A stretch of DNA of 64,000 nucleotides from Panopea generosa (GCA_029582155.1 CM055896.1:31809109-31873108), one strand, 5' to 3'. Shown: positions 37,021 through 50,122, counted from the first letter of the stretch. A program made the numbers and translations. The notes: a model not told the origin generated them from the sequence alone.

Positions 37021-38376
37021 TAATAAAACTACCAAACATGTGTTGTTGTGCACACCAAACAATAATTTGTTCAAGCATACGTTTCCTTAATATCCATTTA
37101 TAAACAGGGACGTAGTCAGGTAAAAATGTCTTTATGCTTAGTAATAAGTCTATTCCGTAGAACGGACCCAGATCTCCCGATTGGGTCCGTTAAATAATAG
37201 CACATTCGAGCATATTATTTGGTCAGTTAATGTAGTTTAAGGGAAAGTTTGAATGACGTCATAGTTTAGTAATTGTTCAATTGCTATGAACTGTGGTACA
37301 GACATATATTGCTCTTCTTTTTCATTGGGGGTTAATAGACCTGATTCAGGAGATATCAGGTCCTGGGATAGACTGGTAATAAGTCAAAAGTTAGCTTATT
37401 TCTTACAACACAGTACAGTATATCCTTATATAGTCACTGCTGCATTAAACAGTATTCCCTTATATGACCTCAAACAACAATAATTAGTGTATGACAATAA
37501 GCAATTGGGACTCAATGTAATGTTTTTGTCAACATTGCAATATACAGAGTGTATACAAAGTGTCAGATATTGCCATGGTGGTTAACAATTGTCATTGTTC
37601 ATGTTTAGACTTGTTATAGCCTAACATAGAATCATCTTCTGTATTTATGAAATGGCTTATAATGCATGATAATATCTTATGGATCCGTTTACATTAAACA
37701 ATATGTTCATATTGACTGTTAAACACTGTTTAAATAATCGCATGTCGTTCTATGTACAGATATGTACATAACAAAGCACATTGATATTTCTCTTCTCTTA
37801 TCGTATTTATGTTTCTTAATTATAATACTGTAAAACTATTAGCAAAATTCGTATACACCAATAACATCTTAATTATTGATATCGCCTCGTTAAAACAGGC
37901 TTGTAACAAGTAAAGTCTTACTACCTAGTATGCAATTGACCTGACAAGAGCTGTCAATCAACCAAATCGATAATCCAAATTACAATCGATATTGGTTGCC
38001 ATGTCTCCTTTTTGCTTAGAGAAACTTACGGTATTTAAGTAAACACCACATTTTATTACATTGTATTTACTTGGACAAACAATGCATTGCGGCCAGAGAG
38101 AGGGGAGCGATAATAACTCTCGCGTTAGATCAATCGGTATGTTTTGTATTAAAGGAAATAATCAGAACGATAGTACTAGACTGACTATTACCTGTGATTA
38201 CACAATGTAGATATTGATACGGACTTGAATAATTGTTTATTGTTTAATGGCATATGATTAGTGTGCGCTTCAGGTGCAGTAGTTTATTTTCAATCATGTG
38301 CTGATGGAAGTACAATAACGTTAAACCTATACACAATTTCATATAATACTATAAAACAATAACACTCTCTCTCAAG
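37021..38376. other. Non-coding spacer or pseudogene intron
   Basis: No WPD exon or other phosphatase sequence was found upstream of the pseudogene. A 65-codon frame at 37286-37483 has no recognised motif. Confidence 0.4.
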
Positions 38377-39024
38377 TGCCGGAGTAGGAAGAACAGGAAC
38401 ATTTATCTCCTTGATATCCTGTATGATCAGGGTAGACAACTCGAGTATGTGAACGTGTATCAGTGTGTACAGGAACTAAGACAGCAACGTGTCAGCATGT
38501 TCCAAACTCTGGTATTATAGAATTTAACTATTAATGAATTTGTTCTATAAAACACGATAAACATGTGGTGTTTTCTTTGTATGAATGTTCAATAAACAAA
38601 TTACTACAATCGTTTGATAAAGCTTTGTCATCAATCGCAATCATCTGACAACGTTGAATTAAGCACATATAATCATATAATCTAGCTAGATGAAATAATT
38701 GAATAATAACACTGGGTACTTTAGTATGTGCGAATAGTTCACCTCATAAATTTTAGGTATTTCTCTAATAATAAAATAACACTTGCAATACTTAATATAT
38801 CATGTGCTGAAATTGGCGAAAATTTAAATTTGGGCAAGGTAACCATGGTTCATGTATATTTTTGTTTACATCAGGACCAAAGCCGCTATCTACACGAGAT
38901 CGTCTATGAGGTCCTGGTTTTACCCACCTAGCCAATACCTTTGTCTGATTTTGAAAACGAATATAAAGAATTGCTACAAGTTGACGAGAAAGCAAGTGTG
39001 ACGAATCTCATGTCACAGTTTGAG
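38377..39024 (+). pseudogene. RPTP pseudogene fragment, two D1 exons
   Basis: Two segments match the D1 exons of the first gene closely. 38377-38511 corresponds to 1774-1909 but is 135 instead of 136 bases: one base is lost in atttatctccttg, which shifts the frame after AGVGRTGTF. 38875-39024 corresponds to 2714-2863 and has TAG in place of a Leu codon after VLVLPT. Splice-like AG and GT borders are kept. The WPD exon and D2 exons were not found nearby, and a LINE lies 280 bases downstream. The order and high similarity indicate a DNA-level duplication of an RPTP gene rather than a retrocopy, because the intron is retained. Confidence 0.85.
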
Positions 39025-39309
39025 GTATGATTTAGTTCTACTTGTCTGATACTGTTCTTTGACTCCCTGCTAGAAATTTCTCATACAGTTTTACTAAAGA
39101 CCAGTTGCGACAATGTTTATGTTGTCATGTAAAAATATTGTTGTCACAAACGACTACTACACCAGTATAAATGTATGAAATGTGTTTTAAACTAGTATAT
39201 CAGAGATATATTAGATTTAAAAGTTTGAGAAAGACAACTTGGAAAAAAAAGAAGAAAAATACAATACATGTAACAATATATGGATTAATTATATTTTTAA
39301 GCAGCCTAA

Positions 39310-40330
39310 ACTGCTATTTATTGTTTCTCACTGGATTTCCCTGAGGTCGTTTAAGAAGTTAAATTCGTTTTTTTTAAAAGATCTATAAGTAATGAAATTG
39401 TGACAATTTTTCGTCTGGATACAGTTAAGCTTACGATTACACAATATCGCGTAATGATCACTTATAAATATTTCTTTAACAAACACGTTCGAAATATTGT
39501 CTTCCCGGTTACTATAAATATTATCAATAAGTGTACTTGATTGGGCAGTTTCCCTAGTTGGGGATAAGACTAATTGACTTAAACCTAGAGAAGAAACAAA
39601 ATTACTCCAATCATTGTTTATAACAGTATTCAAAAGATTTCATAATATATTGATTTCATTATTGTCCTTTGATGCATAATCAATAATACCTTCAAATCTA
39701 TCATTCTAATAAATTTTAGAATCCTGGGAATGGTGAAGTGTGCCTACAATGAATGATTTCCCCTTTTCCGGTAAAATTTTCAACCATAAACATGATATAT
39801 AATTTATTTCTAAATCTTTTCTACGATTAACTTGAATTCCATTTTTTACATACACTATAATACCTCCACCAGCATTTAACATATTATCTTTTCTAAATGG
39901 CATTTGATATCCTACAATTTTAAATACATTTGCAATTATATGATCATTAAGTTTGGTTTCACTCAATCCAAAGATGTGCAAATACTTATTTTCTGGCCTT
40001 GTTAATAATATTTTAATTTCTGATAATTTTGTCAGGTTTTTCCCACATAGACCTTGAACATTCATAAGTCCTATTTTAAATCCTTTTTTATTAAGGCACA
40101 CATTATAAACATCGTCCGAACTGTTTTCGCTATTATCATGCTTAAGCATGTGTGTGTCCCATTGGCTTAAATAACTGTTTGTGTTTTATTAACAATTAAT
40201 ATTTTATCTTCATTACTTGATAACTGTTGATTATATGTTCCGTCATTTCCAGGTAAAGTAATTGTTTCACAGGTGCATTTTAATAAATTGCATGTTTCAC
40301 ATATAAATGATAAATTTATAAAAAAAAATT
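39310..40330 (-). pseudogene. LINE ORF, endonuclease part
   Basis: On the minus strand, a CETCNLLKCTC cluster (40301-40269) resembles a zinc knuckle or PHD remnant. Next come IGLMNVQGLCGK, then FGLSETKLND, and further on a TRETAQSSTLIDNIY block and SDHYAILC, the order of motifs in AP-endonuclease domains of LINEs. The reading breaks near 40180 and between 39633 and 39706. It is a 5' fragment of the element, not a cellular gene. Confidence 0.78.
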
Positions 40331-40443
40331 TCATAAGTATGGCACCATTTATTTTGGAAGTAATGCCGAATTCCTATCTATACCAGCAATCTCTTTCATT
40401 ATGGCCAGTAATTCCACAGTAATAAAATCGTATTGCTCGTGAT

Positions 40444-41746
40444 AACGTAAAAAATTATCGTCCTATATCTATTTTGCCAACATTATCAAAACTTATAGAA
40501 AAATTTATTCATATTAGTTTAATTGATTTTATAAATAAATATAACTTATTGCATGAAACACAAAGTGGTTTTAGGGAAGGTCATTCAACTGAATCTGCAT
40601 TAATTCGTATGATTGATAAATGGCTAACGGCAATTAATGATAATGATGGCAAGTTAGTTGGGGCTGTCCTGGTCGATTTACTAAGGCATTTGATCTCGTA
40701 AGTCATACTATTTTACTAGCAAAATTAAAGTGCTATAAATGTAGTGAGCGTTTTTTGATGGGGATGAAATCTTACCTTACAAACAGAGGTCAGGTTGTGT
40801 CTATAAATTCAGCAACATCAAAAAACAATTGTATAACATCAGGGGTTCCACAGGGTTCTATTTAAGGTCCATTGTTATTTTTACTTTTCATAAATGATCT
40901 ATCATTGTTTATAAATAACGTTTCAATAAGTGAATTATATGCAAATGACACAACGTTATATGACATAAAAAAAATACAGATATTTTAAAAGGTAACTTGC
41001 AAACTTCAATTGATCTTCTTAATAGGTGATGCATTCAAGATGGTATGCTATTTAATACTTACAAAACAAAAGTAATGTTAATCACCTCTCGTCAGAAACG
41101 ACAGCATTTAAATCAAATCCATTTACAACTTACGTACACCAGTACAGAATTAACTACAACAAAAGGCGATAATACCCTTGGAATATTTATTGACGATTGC
41201 ATGCTATGGAATAAACATTTACAATCTCTCTCAAAAAATAAATCATCATATATCTGGCTATTATCAAAGGTAAAATATTATCTTTCCATCAACCGTAGAA
41301 CGTTATATTATAAAGCATACATACAGCCACATTTTAATTATTGTTGTACAGTTTGGGGAAATACTTCAAATGAAAATATAAATAAGTTAATTAAACTGCA
41401 GAGGCGAGCATGCAAATATATTTTAGGAAATGAATATGAAAGTCTTTATATTTCATTCGAAAGACTGAATATTTTATCTATCGATCAAACTGTTTTTCTA
41501 CAAACGGCAAAACTCATGTATAACATAGCAAATGGTACAGCTCCGCCATATTTATGTAAACTATTCAGCTTCGGTGAGTCAATCAATAATACATCCATCA
41601 TGTTGCGTTCACGCTCAAATAAAAATGTCTTTATTCCGAAACCTAGAATAGAACTGTTTAAAGGTAGTCTATCATGTTCGGGTGATATTATTTGTAATAG
41701 TATTCCATTTAGTATTAGAAACGCGTGTTCGTTAAATGTTTTTTGA
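40444..41746 (+). pseudogene. LINE ORF, reverse transcriptase part
   Basis: The frame opens with NYRPISILPTLSKLIEKF, then QSGFREGHSTESAL. Near 40680 a frameshift interrupts the VDFSKAFD-type motif. GVPQGSI is followed by a stop at 40863, and the catalytic YADD is YAND (40937-40948). The C-terminal domain (41045-41746) reads YIQPHFNYCCTVWG and QRRACKYILG, typical of the thumb region in CR1/L2-like elements. Reverse transcriptase copies the element's RNA at its target; this copy cannot. Confidence 0.85.
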
Positions 41747-42195
41747 AAGTAATTGTTTGATTTCGATAAAAGGAAATTGAAATTAGAAATACATGTACCT
41801 CCAACAGCCATATGCTTAATAAATACCATACCGTTATTAGTTTTTTGTAAAAAAAAAAAGATTTTTGTTTTGATTCTATCTATTTTATTATTGTTGTGTT
41901 GTTTTTCCTCTATTATATTCAAATTAACATGTACAATTGCATGTGTATCTAAACTGAAATATGTTCTTTATACAAATATAAAAAGCGAGAGTATGTATAT
42001 GGGTATGTGTTAAAGTGCACGTAATTGAGGGTTGTAGCCAGGAGTGTGAGAATTTTGTTAATCTATAATGTGTGATATATGCAGCAAATGAATGAAAGTT
42101 ATTTTCTATTTTGTTTGAAAATGTATATATACTTGTTTGTTTATACGAGGGCCTCAAAAAAGATTTGTTTACCAATTGAGTAGCCCCCTTTAGAT

Positions 42196-42494
<299 letters not shown>

Positions 42495-43200
42495 ATATCA
42501 GTTTTTTTAATTGGAAAGTGCCGGTGTCACGTTACATTTACAAGCACTACGGAAAGTCCACGCTTTATGGGTGTACAATAATGCTTTTGTATCTGGTGTT
42601 ATTGATATTTAAATGATTTGTTTCATAACATCTAAACTTTAAATTGGTAAAGGTTAGAAGAAATAGTTCGTCCAATAAAATGTTTAAAATCTCATTCAAA
42701 ATCGAACAATATTGACAAAATGTGCGGTTTTATACTCAGTGCGTTCTTTTTTTGAAACCTTAATTCTCGAAAGATACTCAAGAAAGAAACAAGAACCTGA
42801 CAAAACTCATTTGATATAAGACATTTTCATCGGCCATATTGTCAAAGTAACCAATAATTTAAGTTTTATGAGAAAAGCAATTATCCACAATTTACTCATT
42901 TCCGAGCAATGTATATTTTTCGGCATCATATGGTTCATTTCAAAACCTTAATTCACGAAAGATATCAAAAATACTAATATGAATTCTTTACAATAACCAT
43001 TTGGTATACTATATTTTCAATCGCCGATACTTTTAAAGTTATCTTAATCAGCTTAAATTGATAAAAAATTTAATGTTCCTCCAAAATGTATCCATTTCCG
43101 AAAATAAACATTTCGCATTGTTTCTACGCGTCTACCGTTCAGAAAGATCTTGAACCTAAATTTCATTTTATTTGATGACCTTTAAGAATGCAAGTTTAAT
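42495..43200. other. Non-coding spacer with weak internal duplication
   Basis: Segments with 'aaaccttaattctcgaaagatac' near 42757 and 'aaaccttaattcacgaaagatat' near 42943 suggest an old roughly 185-base direct duplication. No gene was seen. Confidence 0.4.
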
Positions 43201-43392
43201 GAATGTTTGGTACATTCATTAGTGATGAAAGGGAATATTAAGTACATTAAGTAGTGATGTATTGGAATATTTAGTATATTAGGTAGTTATGTAAAGGAAT
43301 ATTTAGTTCATTAGATAGAGATGTAAGGGAATGTTTGGCACATTAACTAGTGATGTAAGGGAATGTTTAGTGCATTCAGTAGTGATGAACAA
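43201..43392. repeat. 32-bp minisatellite, six copies
   Basis: Units begin gaatgtttgg or gaatatttag and include cattagtgatg-like sequence. Each is 32 bases with modest divergence. Confidence 0.75.
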
Positions 43393-43619
43393 CAACAAAC
43401 ATATAAAGATATAGTTTTCATTGTAATTTTAGGGAAATATAAGAGATTAAATTCAGGTATTTGTTTCACAATATTTTGCCTAGCTTTCGAAACATCTAGT
43501 CGTTAATTTGACAATATACAAAACCTTATGTTTTTTAATACTTATATTAATTTTCTATGAACAATGGGGAAATTGAAACTATTTTTGTAAGAAAATCATA
43601 TATCAACTAAAATATTGAG

Positions 43620-45590
43620 TTAAAAAAGATAAGAAAATCTAGTGCCTAGTTATAAAAATCTAGCATTGAGTAAAGATGTGTATTCATATACTATAGTGTC
43701 AAGATGTAAGGGTGTTGTGTTTTGAGTGAGAAAATCTAGTGTTGCGTATGACAATATAGTGTTAAAAAAGAAATTTGAATGTTGTGTAAGAATGTTAAGT
43801 AAATATAGATTATAAAATCTAGTGCCCAGTAAGAAAAAAAACTCTATAGTGAAGTAAGGATGGTGTGTATCAAGTGAGAAAATGTAGTGTCGCGTATGAA
43901 AATATAGTGTGAAATAAGAAATGTGAATGTTGTGTAAGAATGTTCAGTAAATATAGATTAGAAAATCTAGGGCCCAGTAAGAAAAATCTATAGTGAAGAA
44001 AGGGTGTTGTGTTTTGAGTGAGAATTTAGTGTCGCGTATGACAATACAGTGTTAAAAAAGAAAATTGAATGTCGTGTAATGATGTTGAGTAAATATGGAA
44101 TAGAAAATCTAGTGCCCAGTAAGAAAAAAATATATAGTCAAGTAAGGATGTTGTGTATCGAGTGAGAAAATCTAGTGTCGCTTATAAAAATAAGTAAGAT
44201 TGTTGAGTAAATATTGATTAGAAAATCTAGTGCCCAGTAAGAAAAATCTATAGTCAAGTAGGGATGTTGTGTATTGAGCGAGAATATCTAGTGTCACGTA
44301 TGAACATATAGTGTCAAATAAGGAATCTGAATCTTGTGAAATGATGTTGAATAAGTAAATCTTGTGTCGCTTATGAAAATAAAGTGTCAAATAAAAAAAA
44401 AATATTGTGCAAGGATGTTGAGTATAGATAGATTAGAAAATCTAGTTCCCAGTAAGAAAATCTATAGTCACGTATGGATTTTGTGTTTCAAGTGAGAAAA
44501 AGCTAGTGTTACGTATGAAAATATAGTGTTAAATAAGAAATTTGAATGTTTTGTAAGGATTCAGTGTATATAAATTAGAAAATCCAGTTCCCAGTAAGAA
44601 AAATCTATAGTCAAGTAAAGATGTAGTGTATCAAGGGAGAAAATCTAGTGTCCCGTATAAAGTAGTGTTTAATAAGAATTATGAATGTAGTGTAATGCTA
44701 TTGAGTAAATATAGTTTAGAAAATCTAATGCCCAGTAAGAAAAATCTTTAGACAAGTCAGGAAGTTGTGTATCGAGTGAGCAAATGTAGTGTTGCGTATA
44801 AAAATATAGTGTCAAATAAGAAATTTGAATGTTGTGTTAGAATGTTGATTAAATATAGATTAGAATATATACTGCCTAGTAAGAAAACTCTAGAGTCAAG
44901 TAAGGATGTTGTGTATCAAGTGAGAAAATGTAGTGTTGCGTATGAAAATATAGTGTGAAATAAGAAATTTGAATGCCATATGTAAGAATGTTGAGTAAAT
45001 ATAAATTAGAAAATCTAGTGCCCAGTAAGAAAAATCTATAGTCAAGTAAGGGTGTTGTGTTTTGAGTGAAAAAATCTAGCGTCTCGTATGAAAATATAGT
45101 GTTAAAAAAGAAAATTGAATGTCGCGTGATGATGTTGAATGAAAATAGATTAGAAAATCTAGTACCCAGTAAGAAAAAATATATATATATAGTCAAGTAA
45201 TGATGTTGTGTATTGAGTGAGAAAATCTAGTGTCTCGTATAAAAATATAGTGTCAAATAAGGAATTTGAATATTATGTAAGGATGTTTAATATAATTATA
45301 TAGATTAGAAAATCTAATGCCTAGTAAGAAAATTTTATAGTCGAGTAAGAATATTGAGTATCGAATGAGTAAATCTAGTGTTGCTTATGAAAATAATTTG
45401 TCAGATAAAGAATTTGAATGTTGTTTAAGGATGTTGAGTATATATAGATTAGAAAATTAAGTTGTCGAGTAAGGATGTTGTGTATCGAATGGGAAAATTT
45501 GATGTCGATATGAAAATATGGTGGCAAATAAGGAATTTAAATGTTGTGTAAGGATGTTGAGTATATATACTGATATATATATGCTGAATA
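43620..45590. repeat. Satellite-like array, unit about 145 bp, about 12 copies
   Basis: Blocks such as gattagaaaatctagtgccc, aagtaaggatgttgtgtatc and aatatagtgtcaaataagaa recur in fixed order. The 'gattagaaaatcta' marks fall near 43808, 43957, 44100, 44217, 44430, 44575, 44715, 44858, 45005, 45148, 45303 and 45449. Most steps are 140-155; one step of 117 and one of 213 imply a deletion and an internal change. Open frames here are by-products. Confidence 0.85.
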
Positions 45591-45689
45591 TAAAAATGCA
45601 AAACTAATTTAGTTACCTACGTACCCACATGAAAAACACTTGTTCAAAGCTCTGCAAAAAATATATTTTGTATTAGCATTACCTGGTCA

Positions 45690-45966
45690 ATCATTAAATG
45701 ATTCAGTACTTAGCATCCTTTTTATGCTATTGAGGGCTAACAGAAAATCGACTAACTTAACCACTCTTACCTCCTGACAGGTTAATAAGTACTCAAGTAC
45801 ACCACATTTTTGCAACTGATAACTTTCCCACTAGAATCAGAGTCAAGAGACGATTGATAATGGAACGCAATGTCGTATATCAATCATGAAGACTTGACTA
45901 GGTTTGGATTTTAACTCTCGACACCTGGATTGATAGTCAGACGCACTGCCGACTGAGCTAATATCA
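45690..45966 (-). mobile_element. SINE family 2, old copy
   Basis: It shares tgctattgagggctaacag, ctgataactttcccact and gtcgtatatcaatcat with younger copies at 49846, 56055 and 59400. It ends with a degraded reversed tRNA-like head (gattgatagtcagacgcac). Confidence 0.65.
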
Positions 45967-46061
45967 TTCGATCCATGATCCTCTATTTAAAGATAAAAAA
46001 TCACATTATCTACGATTACTACCACTGATGCTACTTCAAATTATTCTATTACTGCTGGGTC

Positions 46062-46228
46062 AGGCCCGGTAAGCTCAGTCGGAATCCCGTTTGACTATGT
46101 GTCCAGGAGTCGTGAGTTTGAATCCCTGCCTATCCAGCAACAGTCTCTCTAATGATGTTTATACACCATTACGGCTCATTGTCATTAGCCCGTCAATACT
46201 GAGTGAAGTGGTAAGTCAGAACTATGTT
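46062..46228 (+). mobile_element. SINE family 2, plus-strand copy
   Basis: The tRNA-like head gcccggtaagctcagtcgg with B box gagtttgaatccctgcc leads into caacagtctctctaatgatg, which matches the reverse complement of the other copies. It is truncated before the 3' end and followed by an ACT repeat. Confidence 0.65.
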
Positions 46229-46235
46229 ACTCAGA

Positions 46236-46440
46236 ACTACTACTATACTACTATTATTACTACAACTTCTACAACAAATACTGCTGCTGCTACTACTACT
46301 ACTACCACTACTACTACTACTACTATTACTTCTACTACTATTACTACTACTACTACTACTTCTACTACAACTATACTACTACTACTATTACTACTACTAC
46401 TACTACTATACTACTAATTATATTACTACTACAAATACTA
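46236..46440. repeat. (ACT)n microsatellite
   Basis: About 200 bases of imperfect ACT/ATT triplets. The poly-Thr and poly-Leu frames across it are artefacts. Confidence 0.95.
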
Positions 46441-47365
46441 TTCTTTACTTCAGAAATGGACTAAAATGAAAGTTTCTCCCTAAAATAGTAAACAAATAGC
46501 ACCAAATTATGTTAAGTCCAGGAAGAGTTGTTTGTTATATTTGAAAAAACGCCAAATGTGACATTCGAAATTTAAATAAGCACCTGCAGTCACTCATACC
46601 TCTGTTTATGTCTATGTTACTACTACCAATACTAATACTATATATTTATCTTCTTTAAAGTCAAATTTCTTCTGGGCACCAAGAGTTTACGCGTGATTGA
46701 ACATAATAAACTTATAAAAGACGAGATAGAGATGTGAACGGAAACAGTCGATAAGCTGTGAATGGCGAATACCTATAACTCGGCGCGGATCGTCTGCTTA
46801 AAAATCTATATTTCGTCTGCTACAGGTAATCGCTATCGAAAATAATCGGAATATAACGAACGATACTCGCCGAGACTTTCGTAACATATCGACAGTTTCC
46901 GGTATTTTGTTTCACTTTAAATATTGTTTTACTTTATGTTATAGGGTGATTCCGGCTAGCTGTTACCCACACCCCATAACAAGGGTTGTCAGTAAAATAA
47001 AAACACTCTATGTATACTGTTTATTCCACTGCTTAGATGGTAAATAACAAAAACAAACATCTCTGAAATATACAAATACAGCTCTCAAAAAAACATATTA
47101 AACACATTATACTGAAATCATATTTATAATATCACAGATTACTTAATGTCATGCTTTATATTAAACTTTCTTTGCCATTTCCATGATATTATTCAACTTA
47201 TTCAATCATAATGCATTATGTAATATTATAGTTATATTGTTACTAATCAATGTTAACTGATGTATTAACATATGCAAAATGTACAATATTCTAGCATTGC
47301 TATCATTATTTGCATAGTAAACACATTATATAGAATGGATACTTATTCATTCAGATACATACATG
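46441..47365. other. Non-coding spacer
   Basis: No feature recognised in 0.9 kb. Confidence 0.4.
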
Positions 47366-48387
47366 TACGAGGGGTTATCCAGAAATTCGTGGACAAATTT
47401 AATAAAATCTATATTTATGCAAGTGCATAGCTATATTTTTCACAACTTAAGTATTGGTGTATTTGTCATCGATGTACGGTGTTTTAGTATATTTTCTATG
47501 TCAGAAATTATGTTATGGTATCCATTGCAACATACTTACGTGATAAGTGCCGCAGCTAAAAATGTTGAACAATTCGACAGACAATATGTGAAAAATAACA
47601 GTTATTTTCTCGTAACACTCGCGGTAAATCCTATATTATTGAGGACACGGCATCAATGTCTGCATGACAATGACGTTCCAGCATTGCACGCAGGTGTTAG
47701 GAACTCAAATCAACTTCTATTGAAAATGTAGATGCATTCATATGAAAATGGTGCATCTGATGAAAAGGTAAAACAACGAGCAGTAATACAGTTTAAATCA
47801 ATATTAGCAAAATACTGATTCATACGATTGATATGTATAGTAAAGCTCCGAGAAAATTATTTGTAGTGTATTTTGTAGTCTACATATGACCCAAACGAGG
47901 AACGAGAAACAATAATGGTTGATAACATATGAGATCGGCCTGTGTCAAAATCGCGTCAATGTCACGTTAACGTGATGAAAACTGCCTTAATAAGGATTAC
48001 CGTTATACAATTCATGCTGCGAACTAAGTATAGGTTACAATACAGTGCACACGATAATTAAGAAAAAATAGCATGCATTTATGTGTTCGCTGGGTTCCCC
48101 AGTTGCTAAACCAGTATAGATGGAGCAACGAGTATGAATAGGAAAATTACTTGTAAAATAAATTGACCTCGCAACGACGTAACGTAAATCTTGCCTGCGG
48201 CAGATAGGCGTACATGACATATTTGAAATACATGTTACTGTTTTATTTGAATATATATTTTTCTTCATACTTTGCATACAGTGTGTGCCGTTAGATTAAA
48301 TATAATACATGTAAAACTCCAAATAAATTAGACATGTCATGTTAATATTATGAGATTTGTCCAAGAACTTCTGGATAACCCCTCGTA
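47366..48387. mobile_element. TA-flanked inverted-repeat element (mariner type, non-autonomous or decayed)
   Basis: The 33-base ends starting cgaggggttatccagaa (47368) and finishing ttctggataacccctcg (48385) match at about 30 positions, and TA lies outside both (47366-47367, 48386-48387). The length is 1018 bases. The 122-codon frame inside (47363-47731) shows no DDE/D motif that could be confirmed, so it may be a MITE or a rump of an autonomous copy. Confidence 0.75.
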
Positions 48388-49611
48388 TATGGTACAAAGA
48401 GTCTAATTTCTTCAACCATCGTCACATCACATCTCTATTCCACCATCATCTCATCTCTATCTCTCTAGCACTACATATTTCCTGTTTATATAATGTATTT
48501 ACATATATTAGAAGAAGTACCTTTAACAATTAAAATAACAACAATACACTTTTCATACAGACAGTTGTTTCAAACATCTAGCATATTAACCTTATAACAA
48601 AAATAATAATTGTATTTATATTCGCTGTTCAACGGGGTAGAGCCACAAACCTACGATATTGGCCTAAATATATAGCTATTTCTCAAATATATAGATTTTC
48701 ATTTTTTTTTGCAATTTTCAACAGAACCTTTCTGTAATAGTTGAAAATTGGGTACATTGTTGAAAATCGACAATGTTTGGGGTACGAACATACCCTATAT
48801 CCCCATTTTTTGCAAATTTCAGGCAATTTGGTGCGGTTTATAGTTATGTTCGGTATGAGCACAGGACTCGACCAAGAAACAAAGAATATATATATATATA
48901 TACATAATAGGATACACCCTATTCACTAATACTAAAATTATTGTGGTCGAGGCCTGTGCTCTATATTAAAATAAACATTTTCTCTTTCCTATCGCCTGAT
49001 GACGAGACGACGATGACAGAAGGCTAAATTACAGGCCAAATGCAATGATCTGCCGATATCTGTAAATTTAATGAATAAATACACTTTTTATTTTAACAAA
49101 ATTAAATGCTCAGATTTGCTCACAAACATGCTATGTTTGCACTTGATACCCCACCTTCAAGACTTTGTTTACAGCTGCCCAGCAACGGGGTACGGTCTAA
49201 TAACTATGTGCGAATGTTCACGCTTGGACAACTTGCTCCTGTTAAAAATGTTTTGTATGCGGACAACGGGATTATTCGTGTTGTGTACGTGATAAAAACT
49301 TGCAAATGTTTTTTCTCTGCTGAATTATTTCCTCACGTAAGTATAAAACAATATTTTTCATATTGTTATCGTTATAATAGTAAAAGTCTACTGACTTTTG
49401 CATATGAAGTCACAATATTCCGAATTATGTGTATGAAAATGTTATTGAATTAGAAGTATTAAGAACATGGGACATATACCAGATAAAACGTAAATGGAGT
49501 ATCCCCCCCCCCCCACACACACACCCACCCACTTTTGGAAGTGACGACACGCGCAGCGCGCTAAAAATAGATTGATTTTAAATAAGTGCAATTTTTTCTT
49601 GAAAGTACATA
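48388..49611. other. Non-coding spacer
   Basis: Two overlapping frames around 49071-49453 have no family motif and no convincing splice sites. Other sequence is AT-rich, with a short C/A run at 49501-49533. Confidence 0.35.
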
Positions 49612-49685
49612 GCAGCCTCGGTAGCTTAGAGGTTAGCGACGTCACACTGAAATCTGATTGTCGTGAGATCAAATCTTCTCACGAG
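49612..49685 (+). mobile_element. Weak tRNA-like SINE head
   Basis: ggtagcttagaggttagcg resembles an A box, and gtgagatcaaatctt sits at the expected B-box distance but has lost the TTCGA core. Confidence 0.35.
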
Positions 49686-49845
49686 TATTTTTTTTTTGTA
49701 ATTTTGTAAATCAATCAGTAGAGTAACCCAAATATATAACACATATAGTATATATAAATAGTTTCAATGATCAAATTTAACACTAGTTTAAAACATATAA
49801 TTATGTATTTCTCCATATTTTTGTTTTTCATTTAGATTGATTGAT

Positions 49846-50122
49846 TGATTGAATATTTAGCGTCAGTTTTATGCCATCGAGGGCTAACAGACGATCAGTT
49901 AACCTAACCACTGTTTCCTGGGATTAACCAGTACTCGAGCACACCCCATCTCCACAAGTAACTGATAACTTTCCCACTTGAATCAGTGGTGAGAGACGAA
50001 TGATAATGAGACACAATGTCGTATATCAATCATCATGGAGACTGTTGCCGGGCGGGGATTCGAACTCACGACCCCTGGATTGATAGTCAGACGCGTAACC
50101 GAATGAGCTAATCGGGCCCGGC
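49846..50122 (-). mobile_element. SINE family 2, full copy
   Basis: Read on the minus strand: a tRNA-like head (gattagctcattcggttacg, B box gagttcgaatccccgcc), a body of about 180 bases, and a (CAAT)n tail seen on the plus strand as attgattgattgattg. It is the most complete copy in the window. Confidence 0.8.

Noticed and set aside
37286..37483. 65-codon frame upstream of the RPTP pseudogene as its WPD exon
   Set aside because: It contains no WPD, HYQF or other phosphatase motif.
38377..39024. Second functional phosphatase gene
   Set aside because: A one-base deletion and an in-frame TAG break it, and the WPD and D2 exons are missing.
46091..46469. Poly-Thr and poly-Leu frames
   Set aside because: They are produced by the ACT microsatellite next to a SINE head.
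49071..49453. Overlapping frames as a coding exon
   Set aside because: No recognised family, two competing frames and no clear splice sites.
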